A stretch of 62,038 bases of DNA. Origin: CAYTYZ01 sp964442385. GTDB taxonomy: Bacteria > Patescibacteriota > Microgenomatia > UBA12405. Below, one piece after another: positions 51,097-60,694 of this stretch (the first letter of the stretch is position 1; each line of letters begins with the position of its first letter). The stretch covers positions 1 through 62,038 of the forward strand of contig CAYTYZ010000005.1 of NCBI GenBank assembly GCA_964442385.1. The letters run 5' to 3'. The translations under genes and the position numbers were made by a program. The notes below the pieces were generated by a model that was not told the origin of the DNA, searched no databases, and saw only the letters and a list, made by a program, of their open reading frames with translations.

Positions 51097-52843
51097 GTAC
51101 TTTTTTACAAACATACACCACATTTACATCTCCAGTATTTTCATGCCCAGGCAAACTTTCCTCAATAATTTTCACCACCTCAAATCCGTTATATCCAACC
51201 ATGGTTAATATCTCCTGTCTATCTGGAACATATCTGTTATACAGATGATCTGGGTCGGGGCCATCTACTACCAAATGGGTTTTTTCCACATCTTCCTCGT
51301 AAAATCCCATTTTTCTCAATAAATTCCTGTAGTTCTCCACGTTCTTCCGATAGTCGCCTACCTCTGACTTTGGCATATCAAAAACTAAATATCCACCCTC
51401 AGCCAGAGCGTCTCGAAAGCCAGTAATAGCATTATTAAATCCGCCCAAGCTTTCAACATGAGGCAAACTTCTACCCAGGCACAGCACACAACCAGCCCTA
51501 CCACCAACTAAACTTCCAATCTGTGCCCAACTAGCTTCCACAAACCTATTGTCCCACTCTCCTGTACTATTTCTGCTATCTCGTCTAGCCGCCTCAAGGT
51601 TTGCCTGACTACTATCCACCCCTATTATTTGGCCACAACCCTTATCAGCCAACATGTAGCTCATCCATCCAGTCCCACACCCGGCATCCACCACTAAATC
51701 ATTTTTCCACCCCGGACACCAACTATCCAACTTATCCAAAAAAACGCTCCTAATAGGCTCTGTGCTTTTAAGCACCTGATATTCTTCAAATTTTATAGAT
51801 TTGTAAAGTGCCCCCAAGCTTTCAAAGACCCGCTTATCTTCTCCTATTCCCAGCAGTTTTCTTAAACTTTGCTCATGACAAACCCTTTCTTCAAAGGAAA
51901 TATTCGGATCTGAATACAAAACTCTTAAATCGTTCACCCAAGTAACCACCCTGCTGGTACCAAGGGTCAAAACTATTTTTTTTGAATCTTCCTCATCTCC
52001 GCTTACCGACCCGGCCCTAACCATGCTTTGCCTAACTTTACTACCAATATACCCTACAAACATTTGCCAATCTCCATTATTACCAGAAGTGTGGGCATTA
52101 TCCAATAGTTTCCTGCCAAGGGACAATAAAACTGGATCGGCCATTGCAATTCCACTACACATATTTTCCATAAGGTGGACTGACGTATCTCCACCGTCCT
52201 GATCAAAGGGAACAGACTCAACAAAAAGTTCAAATTTTTCAGTAAAAAAAGCTAAGAGTTCTTTCTTTTCATTTGGACCCATTTTGTTCACAGATTCGGC
52301 CCAAATACTTCTCAAAGCGTTAAAATCATCAAAGTCACGTATGGTACCCAACTTTACTGATTCATATTTTTCGACATGCCCGGCATAGATATCGGTATCT
52401 ACAACCCCTCCACCTGCTTCTTCTGGCCAATATTTATCGTCATTGAAATGATAGTGTTCCGTAGCCTGAAAATACTCATTAAATAAATCTTCACCAAAAC
52501 CAGCACCCTCAACAGTCGGTAATTCATTATTAATTCTGTACCAAAATTCTGCATTTTTTTGGTCGTTGCGACCATGATACTCAGCTTCACTCTTGCCAGG
52601 CCTCAAGGCCGCAGTCTGATATCTTTCACAGGTGGTCAGATAAGACAAACATGTTTTTGCCTCCATCCCACTAAGTGGCACACCGCTGTCATATTTTCTT
52701 ATCAAGGCTTCTATCAAAACACTTCTTGGCATGGCCCTTATTTCCTTCGCTGACAATTCTGCCTTTGGATCTAGCCTTTTTTCAGCAACCGCAACATCAA
52801 CCCCCCTTGAAAATTGACCAGGATCTCCCCAAAATCTATTCAT
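51047..52843 (-). CDS. Large protein with C-terminal SAM-dependent methyltransferase domain
   Basis: A 598-residue protein. The first 370 residues are mostly helical and unrecognised (SGVPLSGMEAKTCLSYLTTC). The C-terminal part is a class I methyltransferase: DLVVDAGCGTGWMSYMLADK (motif I), IIGVDSSQANLEAARRDS (motif II), CVLCLGRSLPHVES (motif IV-like) and YLVFDMPKSEVGDYRK. The substrate is unknown. The 3' end overlaps the convergent TrmB-type gene by 50 bases. Confidence 0.78.
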   Translation of the reverse strand: MNRFWGDPGQFSRGVDVAVAEKRLDPKAELSAKEIRAMPRSVLIEALIRKYDSGVPLSGMEAKTCLSYLTTCERYQTAALRPGKSEAEYHGRNDQKNAEFWYRINNELPTVEGAGFGEDLFNEYFQATEHYHFNDDKYWPEEAGGGVVDTDIYAGHVEKYESVKLGTIRDFDDFNALRSIWAESVNKMGPNEKKELLAFFTEKFELFVESVPFDQDGGDTSVHLMENMCSGIAMADPVLLSLGRKLLDNAHTSGNNGDWQMFVGYIGSKVRQSMVRAGSVSGDEEDSKKIVLTLGTSRVVTWVNDLRVLYSDPNISFEERVCHEQSLRKLLGIGEDKRVFESLGALYKSIKFEEYQVLKSTEPIRSVFLDKLDSWCPGWKNDLVVDAGCGTGWMSYMLADKGCGQIIGVDSSQANLEAARRDSRNSTGEWDNRFVEASWAQIGSLVGGRAGCVLCLGRSLPHVESLGGFNNAITGFRDALAEGGYLVFDMPKSEVGDYRKNVENYRNLLRKMGFYEEDVEKTHLVVDGPDPDHLYNRYVPDRQEILTMVGYNGFEVVKIIEESLPGHENTGDVNVVYVCKKVPKVEFGYPKPDGTSGA

Positions 52844-52969
52844 TATGCATTATAGCCACTTGGTAACCATAAATAAAAGTTTTCACCCTTTTGTCCCACT
52901 TTATATCACTAACAGCATATTTAGCCATATAGACTCTATACAATAAAATGCTATATAGTCATATTACAT

Positions 52970-53872
52970 ATGCAACCAAAACCAATAGAGCAATTGATTT
53001 TCCAGACTACTCAAGATAATCCCTACAAAGGAATCGATCCGATAACTAATAAGCAAATATCTCAAGATCAAAATGATGTTGCTTCACCTCACATTTTTGC
53101 TGGACGATTTTTAGAATTAAACAACGACCTTATCTTTTGCCCTGGCACACTTCAATCCGAGGCCAAAGTTCTACTTAAACCCTTTTATGCAGCTCTTGAC
53201 CATTCCCGAACCTTCAGGGCACTTTGCGCTTGTACTCGGGTGGACAAGTTTAATGCCACAGGAACAGATGGGCGGAAAATAAATATAGATGATGTTGCCA
53301 AAGATCTTGGAAAAAACCTTGGTGCCCAAGGTTACTCAATGGATACAGTAAAGGCCACCTTCTTCTCTAGGCTTGGTTTGGAACTCGCCTTTCCCATTGT
53401 TGCCAACCCCGACTACATAACTGCTCAACCAAATATTGCTATACGTAATGCAAATATTGATCTATTTTTTACAGGAGACAAGCAAAGGGAGATTTATGGC
53501 GATGTAAGCCAAGCCAAACAAGAATCTCTTAAGCTTGTCCCATTTTTAATGAAAACTGTAGAAAAGACCAATGCGCCAGATCCCGATATATATCAAAAAA
53601 TTATCAAACAACTAACCGGAGAAAGTACTGCAATCGCAGATCCTCTGGCTGCCAAAATAATTAGTGACGCCAAACAGGCCCTATCCCAAGCCCAAGAACC
53701 ACAAGATGGTTGGAGGGGAGTAAATCGATTAATCGACACTATCACCAAAGTAATTGCCAGACAAGAAGGTGAAAAATCAGCCCAAGAATTGGCCAGATCT
53801 TTATTTGTAGCCTGTATGGCCGACCAAAAAAGACAAATAATAGAAAAACGTATTTTAGAATCAGAAAAATAG
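52970..53872 (+). CDS. Orphan soluble protein
   Basis: A 300-residue protein without signal peptide or membrane segment. Segments: NPYKGIDPITNKQISQDQND, SRTFRALCACTRVDKFNATG, FFSRLGLELAFPIVANPDYI, QEPQDGWRGVNRLIDTITKV. The C-terminal third is helical and charged. No family recognised. It is followed within four bases by a strong hairpin that probably ends transcription from both sides. Confidence 0.62.
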   Translation: MQPKPIEQLIFQTTQDNPYKGIDPITNKQISQDQNDVASPHIFAGRFLELNNDLIFCPGTLQSEAKVLLKPFYAALDHSRTFRALCACTRVDKFNATGTDGRKINIDDVAKDLGKNLGAQGYSMDTVKATFFSRLGLELAFPIVANPDYITAQPNIAIRNANIDLFFTGDKQREIYGDVSQAKQESLKLVPFLMKTVEKTNAPDPDIYQKIIKQLTGESTAIADPLAAKIISDAKQALSQAQEPQDGWRGVNRLIDTITKVIARQEGEKSAQELARSLFVACMADQKRQIIEKRILESEK

Positions 53873-53875
53873 ATT

Positions 53876-53909
53876 GGTGGGGAGGGTAACTAGCATACCA
53901 CTCCCCACC
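53876..53909. terminator. Bidirectional terminator hairpin
   Basis: Nine-base perfect stem GGTGGGGAG / CTCCCCACC continued by an inner GGTA / TACC, between two convergent genes. It is the strongest hairpin in the window. Rightward there is no T-run; leftward, AATCTATTTTTC follows and is T-rich. Confidence 0.78.
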
Positions 53910-53915
53910 GAAGGC

Positions 53916-54410
53916 TTACGCCTTCTTCGGCCGCCCAGGACCACCTTTCTTGGTAGCCGGCTTGGCCTTTACTGCTGGCTTCGCATTCTTGTCAATCAGC
54001 TCGGCCTTTTTGGCTAACAGCCACTCAAAAGACGGATTGCCTTTGGCTTCCCAACCGAGCGCGATGACTTCATTTCGCAAGTTCTGATAGCGCTTCAACC
54101 CATCCCCTTGACCTTTCGACACACGGATATTGGGGAGTTCCTTGACCGCCGGTCCAACCTGTTTCAGTGCCGCAGTCGGCACCTTGTAGGTCGTTTCCGC
54201 CAGACTGAGTTTGCCTCCCTTGGGCGCCACCTTGCTCGCCGATGCCGTGACCGGACGACCGCGCAATGCCTGCATCAACATGTTTGGAGCATTCAGCGCA
54301 CTTGCCACATTGGCAACAGCAGCCAACCCGCGAGGCCCATCATAAGACACACTGCCCAACACAACCTCATCTTCCAAAACCACGATCTGTCTCACTCCGT
54401 CGTCACTCAT
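53916..54410 (-). CDS. Basic-tailed protein, unknown function, GC-richer
   Basis: A 164-residue protein with strong AGGAGG seven bases before ATG 54410. The N-terminus (VRQIVVLEDEVVLGSVSYDG) is beta-like. The C-terminus is a Lys/Ala/Pro tail ending TKKGGPGRPKKA, with a GRPKK AT-hook-like motif that could contact nucleic acid. The GC content is above that of the neighbours, as in the operon at 48819-49646, and both use consensus ribosome sites. No family recognised. Confidence 0.66.
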   Translation of the reverse strand: MSDDGVRQIVVLEDEVVLGSVSYDGPRGLAAVANVASALNAPNMLMQALRGRPVTASASKVAPKGGKLSLAETTYKVPTAALKQVGPAVKELPNIRVSKGQGDGLKRYQNLRNEVIALGWEAKGNPSFEWLLAKKAELIDKNAKPAVKAKPATKKGGPGRPKKA

Positions 54411-54468
54411 TCGTTTCCTCCTACTTGGCCCCCTAAATTAGCTAGTATTTTTCAAGGAGCAACTATGC

Positions 54469-54705
54469 TTATTTTTCAAAGCTGCATATTATAGCACATT
54501 CCCCTTCTTTTCTAATCGCCAAATGCTTGGTTCGAAGCAAGCTCCACAGTGCATAACCAAAAAGTTCGGTCTCAAAATCAACTCTCTTTTCCACCCTAGC
54601 CCTTAGCTCGGTCTCTGGAATTTCCTCCCCAGGACCCAATTCTTTTAAAATATCGTCTCGCATTTTTGCCATGGATTCTATGCTATAGCTCATATAACAA
54701 AGCAT
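54469..54705 (-). CDS. Small soluble protein, unknown function
   Basis: A 78-residue frame; the ATG at 54693 (MSYSIESMAKMRDDI) may be the real start. Helical and acidic (KELGPGEEIPETELRARVEK), then FGYALWSLLRTKHLAI, which looks like a small winged-helix end. Upstream are radA and downstream the basic-tailed gene, all leftward. A genuine gene is likely but not certain. Confidence 0.5.
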   Translation of the reverse strand: MLCYMSYSIESMAKMRDDILKELGPGEEIPETELRARVEKRVDFETELFGYALWSLLRTKHLAIRKEGECAIICSFEK

Positions 54706-54804
54706 AATATTATTTTCACTGCCTTTCTAGAACATCATCCACACCTATTTCGGCTCATTTTTCCACTCAACCTATCACCCTAAAGTCAAATTATCTACCT
54801 TTTT

Positions 54805-56097
54805 CTATCTACTAATAGACATAAAATCTCTAATTGTCTTTATCTCCATCCATTGTTTTCCCAGTCCTTCAATCTCCTTTTTTCTTTTTTCCATATTTCT
54901 GGGTAGCTTTACTACTCCTAGTAAACTCACCTCCCCCACAAAAACCCCACTCGTCGGTTTCTCCTTATAGCTCGACCACAGCGCTGCCACCACAGCCACA
55001 TCCGCTGCCGTATCCACAATTTTTATCCCCCCGGTTACCTGCAAAAAAATGTCATATTTATAAAGTGGAACTCCCAAATGCTTTTGCACCACCGCACACA
55101 TCAACTGTCCCCGCTCGTATGAGATTCCTGAAAATACCCGCTTGGGCATGGGAGCAAAACTTTCCACCACCAAGGCTTGAATTTCTAGTAGCATCGGTCG
55201 GTTCCCTTCCATTACCACTGTCAGGGCAGAGCCGGGCGAACTTACCACTGCTCCACCCGAAAGGTCATCTCCTCTTACTTCCACCATCCCCTTTCCCTCC
55301 ATCCGAAACACCCCCACTTCATCCGTTGGTCCAAATCTATTTTTCAAACACCTTAGAATTCTCAAGTCGCTAGTTTTATCTCCCTCCAAATACACCACCG
55401 TATCCACCATATGTTCTAGCATTTTTGGACCGGCAATATCCCCCTCCTTAGTTACATGCCCCACTATTATGGTAGCTAATCTTTTTCTCTTTGCCATTTC
55501 CACCAGGCGAAGGGTTGACTCCCGTATTTGCGAGGGCGATCCGGCCCCGCCCGGGGCGTCTCCACAGCTTACCACTTGTATCGAATCCACCACACACAGC
55601 TCTGGCACTTTTTCAGCCCTATCCACAAAATCAATTATCTGTTCCACGCTATTGGTTTCCAGTACTTCCACCCCGCCAGCGGTAAGTCCTATTCTTCCCA
55701 TCCTCATACCAATTTGCTCCCCTGATTCTTCTCCACCAACATACACTCCACCTGTTTTGGCAATTATCTGTGACAGCAAAGTGCTTTTTCCAATTCCTGG
55801 CTCCCCGGCAAATAGTACTACCCCTCCTGGAACCAGGCCTCCTCCCACCACCCGTTCAAATTCTCCATTCCCCACCAAAATCCTTTCCATTTTAGTCCCA
55901 CTTTTCACCTCAATCTTTTTCGCCTCTATTTTACCTCCAATCCTTGTCTTGCCTTGATTCCCCGATCCACTGATACCCTGTTTCACTTCTTTCAGCGTGT
56001 TCCATTCCTTGCAGGCCGGACAACTTCCGGCCCATTTTCCAAATTCATTACCACAGTTTGAACATACAAAAACTGTATCGGTTTGGTTTTTTTTCAT
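54805..56097 (-). CDS. radA: DNA repair protein RadA/Sms
   Basis: A 430-residue protein. Four-cysteine zinc finger (C12, C15, C26, C29: VCSNCGNEFG ... GSCPACKEW), Walker A GEPGIGKSTLL (about residues 98-108), the RadA motif KNRFGPTDEVGVF, Walker B region ELCVVDSIQ, and a C-terminal Lon-protease-like domain (FLQVTGGIKIVDTAADVAVV, FVGEVSLLG). RadA is a RecA-like helicase promoting branch migration in homologous recombination and in natural transformation, which fits comEC/comEA at the left end. Length is close to the family norm. Confidence 0.95.
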   Translation of the reverse strand: MKKNQTDTVFVCSNCGNEFGKWAGSCPACKEWNTLKEVKQGISGSGNQGKTRIGGKIEAKKIEVKSGTKMERILVGNGEFERVVGGGLVPGGVVLFAGEPGIGKSTLLSQIIAKTGGVYVGGEESGEQIGMRMGRIGLTAGGVEVLETNSVEQIIDFVDRAEKVPELCVVDSIQVVSCGDAPGGAGSPSQIRESTLRLVEMAKRKRLATIIVGHVTKEGDIAGPKMLEHMVDTVVYLEGDKTSDLRILRCLKNRFGPTDEVGVFRMEGKGMVEVRGDDLSGGAVVSSPGSALTVVMEGNRPMLLEIQALVVESFAPMPKRVFSGISYERGQLMCAVVQKHLGVPLYKYDIFLQVTGGIKIVDTAADVAVVAALWSSYKEKPTSGVFVGEVSLLGVVKLPRNMEKRKKEIEGLGKQWMEIKTIRDFMSISR

Positions 56098-56139
56098 TTA
56101 ACAAGTTTACCTTAATTTAGCCTAGTGGTATAACTAAAC

Positions 56140-57171
56140 ATGATCAAAAAAGGCAGGGATACAGGCGCAGAACAAAGCCAAGGCTCTAGATCTAGTCAGC
56201 AGGATACTGTAGTATCTTTTGGCCAAGAACTTGGACCAGGCATCATAGCCATTGTAAACAAAGCTCTAAGAGAACACCCGGAACTTGCAGCACTTTTTAA
56301 AAGGCACAACATTATAACCCCAGACCAAAGAGGTTTACTAAAAAAGCCAGATGGGATTGCACGCTTTTATGCTCTGGCCGATGGAGCCGGAGGTCATCAA
56401 GGTGGAGAAACAGCTTCCGGCTTGGCCTGTTGGATCGCTCGTATACTTGCTCCTACCATTTGGGAAGCTGACAATATCACACCAACCACAGTAGTCAAAA
56501 TTACAAATGATATCATTTACCATGGTCTTAAAATGCCATCCCATCCTTTTACAACCCTAGATTTAATAAACATAGAAAATGACGGCAAGGTAACTGGTGC
56601 TACAGTTGGAGATTCCCCTGTTTTTGCTTGGAATTCCAAAGAACAAATGTTTACCAGGCTTAACCCCGACCACTCAGCAGTCTGGGATGGTTTTGCAAAT
56701 GGCGCAATTAAAAATATCAATGATGTTTACGCGCCAGATACACCAAAAAACGTAGTTACTAGCGGAATTGGCAATGCCGCTTCTATCATAAAAATCCATG
56801 AAATTAATCACCAATTATCTCCTGGAGACTTCATACTACTATGTACTGACGGAGTAACTCATGCACTTGATAACCTTATTCATTCCAAAGAATTTCACAT
56901 AACCAAAGAGGTTACCAATCTCCCCAGAGACCAACAACTTTCTGCCCTAGAATCCGCCTGTTTAACTTATCTAGTAAAAAAACTTATCATACTAGCAGAA
57001 AACTCAAATGTCGATGCTTGGGATATCTGCCACACTGCATTGGTTAAACATGTAAACCAACTTAGAGACCCATACCAAGACAATACCACGGCACTTGTCA
57101 CACCTCCATTTGTTCCAATTACTCCACGCTCCCGCCACCTTGACGATACCAGTCCAGGGCTCAAAAATTAA
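56140..57171 (+). CDS. PP2C-type serine/threonine phosphatase
   Basis: A 343-residue protein with PPM/PP2C motifs: ALADGAGGHQGGETAS (metal-binding aspartate D81 and GGH), GATVGDSPVFAW, FILLCTDGVTHAL (second metal aspartate) and YQDNTTALV. It probably dephosphorylates Ser/Thr residues in regulatory proteins. An insertion of about 40 residues precedes the first motif. It is monocistronic and divergent from radA, and no partner kinase is encoded in the window. Confidence 0.86.
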   Translation: MIKKGRDTGAEQSQGSRSSQQDTVVSFGQELGPGIIAIVNKALREHPELAALFKRHNIITPDQRGLLKKPDGIARFYALADGAGGHQGGETASGLACWIARILAPTIWEADNITPTTVVKITNDIIYHGLKMPSHPFTTLDLINIENDGKVTGATVGDSPVFAWNSKEQMFTRLNPDHSAVWDGFANGAIKNINDVYAPDTPKNVVTSGIGNAASIIKIHEINHQLSPGDFILLCTDGVTHALDNLIHSKEFHITKEVTNLPRDQQLSALESACLTYLVKKLIILAENSNVDAWDICHTALVKHVNQLRDPYQDNTTALVTPPFVPITPRSRHLDDTSPGLKN

Positions 57172-57188
57172 GTTTTTAGCTAAAAACT
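57171..57188. terminator. Palindrome after the phosphatase gene
   Basis: Perfect 18-base palindrome AGTTTTTAGCTAAAAACT that begins at the last base of the phosphatase stop codon. It could act as a weak end-of-transcript hairpin. The rest of 57189-57267 holds nothing recognisable. Confidence 0.45.
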
Positions 57189-57267
57189 AAGATATATTCT
57201 ACCAAGCCAAGTCTATTTCCATGCGTCCTAGGGCTTTTGGTAAAGCCATCATTAAATTAACCCTATC

Positions 57268-57504
57268 CTAAGGTCGTTTCAATTTACCTACAACCAAAAT
57301 TATCAAACTTAACAAAAATAAAAGAAAAACTAATGGTTGTACTAAATTTAGAACCAAACAGTACCCACTGTACCCACTTGGACCAGTTTCATCCAACATC
57401 ATATTAGATAAGGTAAAGCAAAGCAGGTTCCTCAAGAACTGGGTTGCAAAATATACAATAGCCATGACAATTGGAAAAACAAAAAACTTTTTTAACTTTT
57501 TCAT
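57268..57504 (-). CDS. Small membrane protein downstream of the beta-helix gene
   Basis: A 78-residue protein with two hydrophobic segments (FFVFPIVMAIVYFATQFL; LVQPLVFLLFLLSLIILVVG) joined by a loop with a TGPSGYSGYC stretch. It starts within the stop of the beta-helix gene (four-base ATGA overlap), so the two are coupled. Function unknown. Confidence 0.65.
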   Translation of the reverse strand: MKKLKKFFVFPIVMAIVYFATQFLRNLLCFTLSNMMLDETGPSGYSGYCLVLNLVQPLVFLLFLLSLIILVVGKLKRP

Positions 57505-60068
57505 TTCAAATGAAATCTCTTACTTCCCCACAGTGTCGTCTTGGCCCCCAGTCTATTACTCCAGTTTCCAGGCATACAGCCATTGCCTGTTCTAATTTCA
57601 AAAACGTAATCAGTTCTGGGCTTTAAGCTTCTAATTGTCAGGTTGTGTACCCCACGGTAACTATAATTTATAGGAATTTCAAATCCATGTTGGATGCCTT
57701 TCTTCTTCTCACCGTAGGCAACATACAATCTGTCAAAGTCCCAAGCCAGTGGCGGCACAAAATACAGTGTTACTTCACTCCTTTTGGCCAAAATCTGAAA
57801 TATACTGGGCTTACCCACTGGTTGAATACGCTCACAATATCCATTATTAAGACCAGCTGTGTCACTAGAAGAAGAGGAACTGCTATTTGACGAAGGAGTA
57901 GGAGTAACCGTTGGAGTAGGTGTGGCCGATGGCACAGGTGTGGCCGATGGCACAGGTGTTGCCGATGGCACAGGTGTGGCCGTTGGCACAGGTGTTGATG
58001 TGGGCACAATTCTCTCATAGGCACCCATATCCCATCCCGCACCTTGCGACCTGCCCACTCCCAGCATATCATCTGCAACTACGCTCAAACTAGCACCCAC
58101 ATTTAGTCCGGGAGATGATGCCTGCAGTGTAAAGTCTGTACCTCCCACACTGGTAAACAGTGGATCGGCGTTTAGAGAACTAGTGTCTTTGGATGACACC
58201 GATTTATAATCTGCAAATCCCGTATATCCCAGATTTCCCCAATAAAACAATGTTGGCCCCACTCCAGTATTCCAAAATAAATTATTATCAGATTTTACAC
58301 TTCCAGTTGCTCCCGAACCTACCGACAAAAGCGCATTTTTATTCCCAGTGTTAAACACAATATTGTTTTTCACATCAGCGCTCATTCCGGCTGATATTAC
58401 CGATAGTCCATAACCAAAACTAGTTCCAATTCCATACAAGGTGTTGTTGTAAACATAACTAAGTGTTCCTCCAATAGAAATTCCATCCCCCACCGTGCCT
58501 GTGATTAAATTATTTTTAATCAAATTTCCCGAACCACCAATATTGATGCCCACCAATCCACTTACACACTTGTTTTTTTCAATTGTATTTCCTCCTCCCC
58601 CCACATTTATACAATAACTATTCAAATTGCTGCCATACATGTTTCGAATATTATTAAATATTCCCGAAGCAATATAAACTGCCCCCAGCGCAGAATTATC
58701 ATGCTGTAAATTTAATCCTGATACACTTATGTAGTTTTTCCCAGTTATTCTAACTATCGACCCCAAACGCCCTGCTTCCACTGTCAAAGAAGTTGTTGTC
58801 ATGTCACTTGATCCAATACTGTGCATGTACAAAATATTATTAGTACTATCATAGTAGTAACTTCCACCTGCACTAGTCAGTGGTGACAGGCCAGTATATC
58901 CAGTCAATAAGTTGCCGTCTTCATATACAAAGCTCGGCACCCATGCAGCCGGCGTCTGAGGCAGAGTAGTTCCATACACATTACTCATAAAACCTAGGTT
59001 AACTGGACCGATTGTGCCTCCTACTCCTGACCCAAGTTTAACGTCATCAAAAAAAACAATTCCTCTTACACCCCCAGCACCACCTGAAAATTTTATTACA
59101 CCGATGTCAAAACTGTCAGCCAAGAAGCCTGTTGTGTCTATGCTTGACCCTACTGAAATAACGGTTGTTCCTGTCCCAAATTTAACCTGCCCACCGCCTC
59201 CTGCAGCCGCAGCCTTATTTCCATAATAAGAAACATCTAAATAATTCCATCCTCCTCCTACGATACTATCCCCAACATCCAATATAGTAGTACTACCCAC
59301 CCCGTAAATATTGGCGTAGGGTATATACCCATCTGATGTAGAATTCAACTTAATCCCAACTGACATCCTAGTGTCCCCACTCCCCAATACTCTATACAAT
59401 TCTACTGAATCGTCCGGTCCTGTCATTACAAACTTATCATTCAAAGATGCAGAGTTTGGCACTAGATAAAAATAAAACCTACCATGCAATACCGAAGTGG
59501 AGCCAACATTACTGGTAGCAAAGGCAAAGTCGGTAGTTTGGTTTGCATTCATATCCACATAAAAACCGTAAATTCCATTGTTACTTGATGAACCAACCCC
59601 CAGTGTTGCATCCCCTGCAGTAGTAGACCCAGTAAATACACTGGTATTCCCAACCTCAAAACCGGTTGTAAAAGTAATCCCAACTCCAGACTGCTCCTCA
59701 GTATTTGGCACTTGTGTCCACCCAGTGGCCAGTCCTGACCCCTTAAGCAAAACTGTTTCTCCATTATAGTTACCAAAATATATTCCACTAGTAGTAGCAG
59801 TTCCAGAATTACTCGGGTTTATAATATTTAAGTGTTGCACAGTAGCGCTTGTCACCCCCAGGCTATTTCTATATGTTCCACCGCGTATAAAAATTGTATC
59901 TCCAACACTTGCTACTGACGAGCCCTTTCCCAAAGTGCACCATGGAGCACTGATTACTGTTCCAGCATTAGCATCGCTACAAGTTCCACCTGTGCTGCCC
60001 ACATCCACATAATATGTAGCTGCAAAGATGTTCCGCCAAAAAAGCCCCAAAAGTAATGCAAATAACAT
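57501..60068 (-). CDS. Secreted right-handed beta-helix protein with fibronectin-like C-terminus
   Basis: An 855-residue protein. A signal peptide (MLFALLLGLFWRNIFA) is followed by TYYVDVGSTGGTCSDANAGT and a lectin-like region, then parallel beta-helix coils (YISVSGLNLQHDNSA, NTIEKNKCVSGLVGINIGGS, NLIKNNLITGTVGDGISIGG). Next comes a choice-of-anchor-type segment (ADPLFTSVGGTDFTLQASSP, GAGWDMGAYE), a Pro/Thr linker (VPTATPVPSATPVPS) with a Ser run, and a fibronectin type III-like end (LKPRTDYVFEIRTGNG). Beta-helix proteins of this layout bind or process polysaccharides outside the cell. Confidence 0.82.
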   Translation of the reverse strand: MLFALLLGLFWRNIFAATYYVDVGSTGGTCSDANAGTVISAPWCTLGKGSSVASVGDTIFIRGGTYRNSLGVTSATVQHLNIINPSNSGTATTSGIYFGNYNGETVLLKGSGLATGWTQVPNTEEQSGVGITFTTGFEVGNTSVFTGSTTAGDATLGVGSSSNNGIYGFYVDMNANQTTDFAFATSNVGSTSVLHGRFYFYLVPNSASLNDKFVMTGPDDSVELYRVLGSGDTRMSVGIKLNSTSDGYIPYANIYGVGSTTILDVGDSIVGGGWNYLDVSYYGNKAAAAGGGGQVKFGTGTTVISVGSSIDTTGFLADSFDIGVIKFSGGAGGVRGIVFFDDVKLGSGVGGTIGPVNLGFMSNVYGTTLPQTPAAWVPSFVYEDGNLLTGYTGLSPLTSAGGSYYYDSTNNILYMHSIGSSDMTTTSLTVEAGRLGSIVRITGKNYISVSGLNLQHDNSALGAVYIASGIFNNIRNMYGSNLNSYCINVGGGGNTIEKNKCVSGLVGINIGGSGNLIKNNLITGTVGDGISIGGTLSYVYNNTLYGIGTSFGYGLSVISAGMSADVKNNIVFNTGNKNALLSVGSGATGSVKSDNNLFWNTGVGPTLFYWGNLGYTGFADYKSVSSKDTSSLNADPLFTSVGGTDFTLQASSPGLNVGASLSVVADDMLGVGRSQGAGWDMGAYERIVPTSTPVPTATPVPSATPVPSATPVPSATPTPTVTPTPSSNSSSSSSSDTAGLNNGYCERIQPVGKPSIFQILAKRSEVTLYFVPPLAWDFDRLYVAYGEKKKGIQHGFEIPINYSYRGVHNLTIRSLKPRTDYVFEIRTGNGCMPGNWSNRLGAKTTLWGSKRFHLK

Positions 60069-60104
60069 TATTTAATAATAACAAAAAATCTACTAATTAA
60101 AAAC

Positions 60105-60692
60105 CTAATCCTCAATTCCTTTGCTTGCCTGGTACTTGTCAAAAAGCTCCCTGCTTAAAAAAACCATTTTGCTCTCTTTATCATAGTACATACCTAGTTC
60201 ATTACAAAAGTCAACCATTTCTAAATCAGTTTTAGGAAAGGCCTCGTCATCAGTACCAATGCCATACATATCTTTAAAAAATCTATCAACCTTCCAAAAA
60301 CCATATCTAAGTTTTTGTGGTAAAAATACGCTAACTTTATCCAGTAAAGCTTTTTGTGATTTTTCCAAGTCTTCCTCAGGAATAGCCTCAACTGATACTA
60401 CTTTCAAACCCATACTACCTCTAAAATTGGGATCCAGAGTCTTCCCAGCCAGCGCCATGGCTATTGCCTTGTTTCTTTCAGATAGAGTATTTAAAGAAAT
60501 TTGAACAAATAATTGCCCACCAGATCCACCACTCATAATGGTTTGAATATTTTTATTCCACAAGTCCGTACAAGCCGGCAAAGCTCCAGCCTCTACATAT
60601 TTCTCTAATTGCTCCACTTTACTAAAATGTATAACAGATTCTTGAATGGGCTCAATCTCCGACATCAATCGGTGTTTATTTTCGTTTCTCAT
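60105..60692 (-). CDS. Orphan soluble protein beside rpsA
   Basis: A 195-residue protein with no recognised family: helical, acidic, with TDLWNKNIQTIMSGGSGGQL, LSERNKAIAMALAGKTLDPN and YGFWKVDRFFKDMYGIGTDD. It starts two bases after the rpsA stop, so it is likely cotranscribed with it. Its lack of signals suggests a cytoplasmic role. Confidence 0.62.
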   Translation of the reverse strand: MRNENKHRLMSEIEPIQESVIHFSKVEQLEKYVEAGALPACTDLWNKNIQTIMSGGSGGQLFVQISLNTLSERNKAIAMALAGKTLDPNFRGSMGLKVVSVEAIPEEDLEKSQKALLDKVSVFLPQKLRYGFWKVDRFFKDMYGIGTDDEAFPKTDLEMVDFCNELGMYYDKESKMVFLSRELFDKYQASKGIED

Positions 60693-60694
60693 TA

